Positions 57,531 through 64,000 of a stretch of DNA of 64,000 bases are shown piece after piece. The DNA is from Clitopilus passeckerianus (taxonomy: Eukaryota; Basidiomycota; Agaricomycetes; Agaricales; Entolomataceae): assembly GCA_944990035.1 (NCBI GenBank), contig CALYLX010000150.1:496001-560000 (forward strand). The letters are read 5' to 3'. The first letter of the stretch is position 1. Each line of letters begins with the position of its first letter. A program made the position numbers and the translations under genes. The notes under the pieces are model-generated. The model was not told the DNA's origin and did not search any database. It was given only the letters and a program-made list of their open reading frames with translations.

Positions 57531-59720
57531 ATGTATAGAGCATTTCCTGTCTCGCGACGTGTCGTGACTTCAGCCCGAAATTCCAGAGTTCAAATTGCAC
57601 GACGGGTGAGTCTCCACATTTTTATTAAGCGGCCATGACTTCGCGCTTTTGTACGTCTGTGGAGGTGATGCTCATCATAGGAATTCTGCTTGCAGCGTTT
57701 AGCCACGGAGGCCGCTCCGAAGAAGAGGAAAAGTGTTGTCAGGAGGATATTGTTTATTACGGCTGGTGCAACAGGAACCTTCTATGTCGGCAGCACCTTC
57801 GTGGCCTTCAACAATCAGCCGTACTATGACTTCTTCTCCGACAATGTGCCACTCGGTCAACCAATGCTGGAGTATGCAGAAACACATGGATGGGATGACC
57901 TGACTGCTGCCGATGTATTGGAGGCTGGGACAAAGGCATTCGTTGCGAGCCAACGCTTCATCTCTGACAAAATACACGGCACGGATTCGTCAAGTAAGGA
58001 TACCAAGGATACCACAGAGGGCACTCTGGAATCTGTTAGGAAGACTGCCGAAAAAAAGGCTAGGGAGGCAAAGAGTGTTGTTACCAAGGTGGTGGAGGAC
58101 GTGAAGACGAAGGTCGAGCCCGCCTCTGCTGCCGTGAAGGACAAGGTCAACAAGGCCACTGGTAAAGCAGGTGCTTTGGCTAAGCACGAAGCTCAACAAG
58201 TATCGGACGAGCTGCTTGAGCTCGTACGCGAAGCTGAGAATGCTCTACAAGGCAAATACAAGGTTTCCACACCACCACCTTCACCCAGAGAGATCCCTCT
58301 GGATACCACTCCCCCGCCGACTGAGGGGTCACCCGCGGCCGTCCCTGAGTTGAAGTCCAAGGATGTGTACGAGGCACCTCTACCCATCGGATTTGAACCT
58401 CCTCCGGGATATTCTCGTCCTGCCCCACCCAAAAAAGAGAAACCCGCATCCGAATCTACCCCCTCCGTTGAACTTCCACTCCTTTCCCCGTCAATCTCAT
58501 CACTGAATGCATCAGAGCCCGTCATCAGTCAACTCGCTGGCACAATCGACAATCTCGCCTCCTTCCTTGCCAGCAATCCAGCAGCAGCTAGCAAGGCGAC
58601 TGGCGTTCTGGAAACAGCCAAAGCTGATCTTACTTCCCTGGCTAACCGTATTGAGAAGGTCAAGGAAGAGGAGAGGGCTGCATTGGAGGCCAAAATGGAC
58701 CAGCAATCTCGGGAGTATACCGTCAAGATGATGGAACTCGAAATGGAAGCCCAAGATAAATTGGATCACCAACAAGAAGACTTCAGGAAGGTCTTCGATG
58801 AAGAGAGAGTCAGAATTGCTCACAGCTACCGGGAAAAGCTTGAACAAGAGCTGCGAACCCAGACCGAGCTCATAAACGAGCGGTAAGTTCTGGTGTCCTT
58901 AACTTTGGTTGGAGCTAATTGGATAACTTTATAGGCTGAAAGAGGAGGTTATTGCGCAAGGCATCGAGCTCCAACGTCGTTGGATCCGTGAATCAAGGTC
59001 CGCGTTGAACAAGAACGCGGTGGTCGACTTGGCAAGCTTGAGGAGCTGCAATCCCAGCTGAAACGCCTAGAGCGCGTCACTCTGGACAATTCCTCTTACC
59101 TCGACGAAAACATTAGAGTGCATGCTCTGTGGTCCGCCGTCCGTGCCTTGTCGTCGTCCGCCCTGTCCTCTCCTGTTCGCAAGCCTTTCAGGGAAGAGCT
59201 ACGAGTGCTTCGTCATGTTGCAACTGCCAAGGAAGACCCCGTAACGTCTTCTGTACTGGAGTCGCTCGAGGCCTCTGAAGTCCCTGATGTTGGCATTGAA
59301 CCATTTGCGGATCTTGCATCCTGGTTCACCACCAGTGTCGCTCCCAAAGTCTCCCAGGTTGCACTGGTACCCGAAGAGAACGCGGGCCTACTCTCACATC
59401 TCGCCAGTCACCTCCTTTCTGGCATCCAGTTCCGCCGACAAGGACTCGTTGAGGGCAACGATGTTCTCAGCGTGGTCGCTCGTGCCGAATATCACCTTAA
59501 CGAGAAGAACCTTGATCTGGCCGCCCGTGAGCTAAACCAGCTTAAGGGTCCAGCCAAGGTGCTGTTGCATGATTGGCTAGAGGCAGCACGACGTAGGCTG
59601 GAAGTTGAACAGGCTCTAGAGGTATGTTTCTAATCTACACGCTCATGGGTTGCATGACGTTGAGTGTCATTACAGGTTATTCAGACACAAGCAAACCTCG
59701 CCTCTCTATTAGTAGTCTAA
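57531..59720 (+). CDS. MIC60: MICOS complex subunit MIC60 (mitofilin); frame interrupted
   Basis: MIC60 shapes crista junctions in the inner mitochondrial membrane. The start at 57531 is a basic targeting sequence (MYRAFPVSRRVVTSARNS, IARR) that continues after an intron with RLATEAAPKKRKSVVRR. The single membrane helix is ILFITAGATGTFYVGSTFVA. A Lys/Glu/Ala-rich region and a Pro/Ser linker follow, then a long coiled coil (NRIEKVKEEERAALEAKMDQ and onward to EQELRTQTELINER). The C-terminal mitofilin domain has YLDENIRVHALWSAVRALSS, ASWFTTSVAPKVSQVALVPE, LSHLASHLLSGIQFRRQGLV and LNEKNLDLAARELNQLKG. It ends QTQANLASLLVV. Between WIRE and KVRVEQERGG the frame shifts by -1, at AA 58991-58992. The rest is intact. 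Confidence 0.9.
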
Positions 59721-59790
59721 CTAGATATTCCCTAATCAATAGATTTGCATTCCTTCAGACACTATTATTAGCGGATGCTACAAAGGCTTG

Positions 59791-61086
59791 TTAGGCGTGG
59801 TAGGCTCCGTCAACTACACCATTCGGCATTGGCATTGGCATGGCGAAGCCACTCATCATATCTGGAGGCTGTTGCTGAACTGCTATGGGTGGAGGACCAA
59901 GTGCACATTCACAAATAACTTGCGCTCTTCTGACCACGGTCTGCGGTAGCGTTAGCCTTTGTTCTTCTGTGAGGGTAAGTTGGCTTACCTGAAGATGTGG
60001 TGGGCCTTGCCCATCTGGAGACTCAGGGCTATTTGACACCTTGACTAGCCCGGGAAAGATTGTAGCCCCGACTCGATCCAATTCACCCCTCTCACTTCTG
60101 ATGCAGCGCTTGACCAACTCGATTTGCCTTGGGTATAAGGTGCTCCCTATTTCGGGGGTAAACGCCCGATAGAAGGCTTCATTCGACCCCGTAGAGGAGC
60201 TATGTAGCATTCGAGAGAATTCGTGGGCAGATTCAAATATGGAGACACCTCCTGCATTGGGTAAGGTACCATCCAGCAACTGCATGAGCTCGGGGATCTG
60301 ATCGTTGAAAACGCTGGCGGCTACTTCGGGGGTGGAGTTTTCCACAGCCGCTGAAAAGGTCTGCCGCCTCCAAACACCGGCCACGGTGGGATCTCCTACA
60401 TACGAATAGATTAGCATCCGGTGGGCTGAGTGTATAGGGCTACCTTACGCGCAAAGATGTGTTCGTGGATCCTCGTGAGCTGAATATTGGCTTCCATTGA
60501 GTTGGTGATAAGTAGACAGTTGATAACACCCTCTGTGATAGCCTCTGACATGGCATGGCGCAAGTATGCAGTGATTTGCATGGAGCTTGCCTGCGCGGGA
60601 GCGCATTCGACGCCCGAAACGATGCCACTGAGCACTGCTTCTGCAAGAGCTTCTAGAGATGTTGGGGGAGCACGAACGAGATCGGCAGCCCATCTGTTAA
60701 TGAGCTTGTCAAGCTGGGAAGCTGCGTTCTATAATTGAAAAGGAGATGGCCTGAGATGAGGGCTTGTGCTTTGGAGAAGAGGAGATGAACTGATTACCTT
60801 GATCGAGAAATCATCCACGGTGTTCCCATTACGAGCTCTCGTCTGTGAGAGGGTTCCGCCTTCCAGTAGAGCTATCCGTGCTCGGAGTTGAGCTACCTGC
60901 CGTTCTTGTTCTTCGAGTTGCACTCGCTGGGCTTCAACTTTCTCGTGGGCAATACGCTGCACACCAGACCTTTAGCAGGTAATGAGGACATTGTTGTGGA
61001 AGAGAACCTACGAAGTTAGTCAAAGCATGGCGGTATTGTTCACCGGACACGATATCTTGTGGTTGTTGGTATGCCATTCCGTTCAT
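59791..61086 (-). CDS. Coiled-coil protein, hypothetical
   Basis: The start at 61086 (MNGMAYQQPQDIVSGEQYRH) leads to a coiled coil (AHEKVEAQRVQLEEQERQVA, LRARIALLEGG). A helical domain follows with LDKLINRWAADLVRAPPTSL, EAITEGVINCLLITNSMEAN, RDPTVAGVWRRQTFSAAVE, ELMQLLDGTLP and QIELVKRCIRSERGELDRVG. The C-terminus is Pro/Met-rich (MPMPMPNGVVDGAYHA). About 370 residues, five or so introns. I do not recognise the family; its sequence pattern suggests a conserved cytosolic scaffold of basidiomycetes. It converges on MIC60 and is followed by Nup49 upstream on the same strand. Confidence 0.75.
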
Positions 61087-61248
61087 GAAATTTCAGGAGC
61101 ATGTTGCGAAGGCACGTTTATGTAGGGTAGTTTGAGAGTGATTGACGCCCCGGTGAGGTCGCCGATTGACTACTGATTTGAACCCATTTGTGATCTCAAA
61201 CGGCATGGAAATAGACAGTCCCGAGTTGCTCCAAGGGCGAACTTCATT

Positions 61249-63070
61249 CTACTTTACATCCAAACTACTCATACCATAGTCACTATTATCTGCACTGTCC
61301 AACGGGTTAAACGGATCCCGCATGCTCCCAGTCTTTGACCGCCAAAGCTGGGTGTATATAGCCTTGATTTTCTGAAGCTCGGCATCCACTTGAGCTGTCC
61401 TGTTTGCTAAGGCGATGAATGCGGTGTGTTGGGCCTGCAGTGTCGCTGCTATGCCTGTCATCCGGTCAGTGATGTGCCTCAAAGTATCCAAAGTGGCCCT
61501 TACCTTGAGGAGTTTGAGTATGTCCCGCAGATGAAAGTTTCCTCTCGATTTGCTGTTGTCGAGGGTTAGTTTAAGCCCATATATATACAATAGAAGAGCT
61601 CACTTCAATCGTAGATTTGTACCAGGCTAGCCTATGCTTCATGTTTTCAGTTACTCGAGAGAAGAATTCCAAAGGGAAGGCAGCATGATCCTTCAGATAG
61701 CCTCCTCCCGCCTGTGGATTTCTGAAACCCTCAACAATCCTCGTCGCAACGATGGTATCCTCCACGGCCTGGTCAGCCTTGGCTTTTAGATCTCTCATGA
61801 AAACGAGATCATTATGCGTCAATGTAGACGCATCAACGTAATCCTAACAGAACGATAAGCGTGGATTTCTCGTATTGTACGGAAGACCCGACACACTTTG
61901 TGAAGACCACGAATCAGCTCCTGTCCCCTCGATGACTCTTCCCCAAGCTTTCGTTGGTGTAGTTCCTTGCTGATCTGGACTCGTGCCTGTATTTGGGAGC
62001 TTAATCATATGAGCAAAAGCTTTTAACCACGGGGCAAGGAGTTAACTCACTCAATAGTCTCAAACACTTTCTTCAGTTCATCTGGCAGGTCATTGAACTT
62101 TGTGCCCTTTGTCAACAATGGAGTCTGGGAAGGTTGTCCAAGGGTAGATAGACTAGAGAACCAGGCGTCAGATGATTTATGATATGTAATAATTGGATTC
62201 CTACCCAAGGCTATGAGGAACAGTATTAGTATTGTTGATTAGAGAATGCAAACTCGATATCTCACCTTGGCTGTTGTTGGGTTTGTGTGCTGCCAAAAAG
62301 CGACGGTTGTTGGGTTGTACTGCCAAACAAGCCTGTGCCCTGTTGTGCAGGCTGCTGGCCTAGTGTGCTACCAAAAAGGCTGCTTTGTTGTTGAGGCTGA
62401 TTCGTAGTCGAACCAAAAAGTCCTCCTCCAGATTGTTGATTTTGGGCCGTCGATTGACCAAAAAATCCCCCAGAAGGTTGCGTGGTGTTCTGTCCGAATA
62501 AGCCTCCTGCAAGCTGCTGCTGTTGCTGATTACTCGTGCCAAATGGGCCACCAGCAGCTGGTTGTTGATTTTGTTGGGTGTTTTGGCCGAATAGGCCACC
62601 AGCGGCGGGTTGGTTTTGTTGAGTAGATTGGCCAAAGAGACCACCTGTCGGCTGGGTCGTCGTACTCTGACCAAAGAGCCCTCCTGTTGGCTGCTGTTGC
62701 TGCTGTTGATTTTGGGTATTCTGACCGAAGAGCCCTCCAGATGGCTGCTGTTGCTGCTGTTGGTTTTGGGTATTCTGGCCGAAGAGGCCTGTTCCAGTTG
62801 TAGTACCCGTTTGCTGCTGGTTGGCCTGACCAAATAAGCTCCCTGGCTGCTGCTGCTGTGGTTGCTGACCGAATAGGCCAGTGGTTGGCTGTGGCTGCTG
62901 AGTAGACTGGCCGAAAAGTCCACCAGTAGCCTGAGCGGGTTGGGTATTGCCAAACAACGAACCAACTGGTTTCGCTCCCCCAAACGCGGAACCAAACCCT
63001 GAAGTCCTAGGAAACTTCAGATACTTGTCTCCAATATACCAAGGCTATCTTACCCTGAAGAGAAGGCCAT
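61249..63070 (-). CDS. NUP49: Nucleoporin Nup49 (p58/p45 type, GLFG repeats)
   Basis: Part of the central channel Nsp1-Nup57-Nup49 complex of the nuclear pore. Exon 1 is MAFSSG; the next begins FGSAFGGAKPVGSLFG and runs through about 15 GLFG-type repeats with Gln-rich spacers. The C-terminal coiled coil reads TKFNDLPDELKKVFETIESH, RVQISKELHQRKL, VFRTIREIHAYR + MTHNDLVFMRDLKAKADQA, FFSRVTENMKHRLAWYKSTI, IAATLQAQHTAFIALANRTA and LQKIKAIYTQLWRSKTGSMRDPF. The end is NSDYGMSSLDVK. Length (about 500 residues) and order match Nup49/p58. About six introns, no frame break. Confidence 0.92.
62270..62990 (-). repeat. GLFG/FG repeat-coding region
   Basis: Degenerate in-frame repeats of GGLFGQ-(N/S)T-x-Q-poly-Q, about 15 units of roughly 40-50 bases, in the N-terminal half of Nup49. 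The units around 62690-62780 are nearly identical to each other at the nucleotide level, suggesting recent duplication. Confidence 0.85.
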
Positions 63071-63136
63071 TGTGTCAAATGCGTGCTTTCAAGAACGAGA
63101 CGCGGGTTGAACAGAGCAACAGCGCGTTTAGAGCTA

Positions 63137-64000
63137 TTACATAAGTACGTGCGACGAGCCAATGGGCGGGACCTCTCGAGGCTGCTTTACACCATCGATC
63201 CATACATTGACCTCCTCATCATAAAATGCCATATAACTCTTAATTGCGGCAACCTCTTTCAGCGGATTTTGATACCACCATACAACCCCATCTTTCCGCT
63301 TCCCATCTAACCCAACAAAGTCGTAATATTGGGCTTGACCCTTCAACCAAATCAGTCAGGCAGCTCAGGCCGAGAAATAGAAACACAGAGCACAATACCT
63401 TGTATGGGCATGGTGTAACTAGTTTCGACGTTTCGAATAATTCCAGCTTGACTTGAGCTTTTGGAATATAAGTTCGCTTGCGAAGGCCAGTCTCGTAAAG
63501 AAACAGTGGCATGCGAGTATTCGCTACCTCGACCCCATCGATCTCGACGCGAACTTGGCTGGTCGACTGCAACACGTCGAGTCTCTATCACCACGGTCAG
63601 GCGCATCTACACCATGAGAAAAGTTTGGACTTGCCTTGTAGGGGTCCTTGCAATGGACGAAAATCTCTTCCTCTTCCTCAAACCACGAATCCATAGCTCC
63701 AAATGTGATGGTAAATAACCCAGATAGCTCTTTGACCTTTTCTGTGTAAACAGTCACTGCGCCCTCCGCTTTCATGGACCCAACGACAACATCATACACG
63801 TCCTTGTCTTGGTCCGATTGGCTATCGTTTTTGCGTAGAAATTCGTTCGGCAACTCATCCACGGAGAAATGGTATGCAGGATATTTCAGAGTCAACCAGC
63901 TTTCATATCTGATCAGATCCTGATTTTCAGTGCATATCCACTCTAGCTCACACAAGGTTCGACCTTTTGGTATCTATCAGGTACTTCTTTCCAAACAGAA
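63137..64000 (-). CDS. DUF427 protein, two tandem domains (5' end beyond window)
   Basis: DUF427 is a small beta-rich domain of unknown function found in bacteria and fungi. Within the window the first domain shows YPAYHFSVDELPNEFL and FTITFGAMDSWFEEEEEIFV + HCKDPYK. After an intron the second domain has RVDVLQSTSQVRVEIDGVEV + ANTRMPLFLYETGLRKRTYI + PKAQVKLELFETSKLVTPCP, then over another intron KGQAQYYDF and GVVWWYQNPLKEVAAIKSYM + AFYDEEVNVWIDGV, which is the most conserved part. It ends PPIGSSHVLM, 67 bases upstream of the Nup49 start. The N-terminus lies outside the window. Confidence 0.82.

Noticed and set aside
62610..62837. Plus-strand Leu-rich frame in the Nup49 region
   Set aside because: Antisense of CAG/CAA repeats always yields Leu-rich frames; not a gene.

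Overview
This is nuclear DNA of a filamentous basidiomycete, most likely an agaricomycete. Nearly every gene is split by many short introns (about 50-60 nt, GT..AG), genes sit on both strands a few hundred bases apart, and the protein families are those of mushroom-forming fungi: a CBM1-GH10 xylanase, an AA3 alcohol oxidase, an NsdD-type GATA factor and a HEN1 methyltransferase. I see no prokaryotic genes, CRISPR array, rRNA, convincing tRNA or intact transposon. Gene models were assembled by hand from frame, splice signals and family motifs. Outer limits are usually good; some inner exon edges are uncertain.

Layout. 1-9 kb: Nudix hydrolase (runs off the left edge), KE4-type ZIP zinc transporter, HD-domain hydrolase, RFC clamp-loader subunit, alcohol oxidase. 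9-21 kb: PEX11, HEN1, V-ATPase subunit e, GH10 xylanase, a probable tail-anchored protein, a class B flavin monooxygenase, and an unresolved coding-like patch. 21-33 kb: Rai1/DXO decapping nuclease, Whi5/Nrm1-like repressor, SUR7/PalI membrane protein, MFS sugar transporter, cytochrome b5-domain protein, TauD-type dioxygenase. 33-41.5 kb: gene-poor, holding the GATA factor with a long upstream region, one tiny Tyr/Ser/Gly-rich gene and a 2.9 kb gap with a short repeated motif. 41.5-64 kb: dense housekeeping block with Med22, a membrane/coiled-coil protein, a PX-PB1 protein, Arp10, a peroxisomal-type carrier, a lysine-methyltransferase-like protein, arrestin, Atg22, MIC60, a coiled-coil protein, Nup49 and a DUF427 protein (runs off the right edge).

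How they fit together. There is no biosynthetic cluster and I do not find a new multi-gene system. Several neighbours share a compartment (alcohol oxidase, PEX11, adenine-nucleotide-type carrier, possibly the tail-anchored protein: peroxisome), but they are scattered and this may be chance.

The strongest unusual signals are: (1) about fifteen single-base frame breaks in ten otherwise well-conserved genes, nearly all in the same direction (one base missing) and often in short homopolymers, which points to systematic base loss in the assembly rather than gene decay; (2) exons of 13-15 nt in the ZIP and PEX11 genes that restore the most conserved motif of each; (3) a GC-AG intron cutting the catalytic Glu codon of the xylanase; (4) in-frame TGA codons in the TauD-type gene and near the start of the Whi5-like gene.
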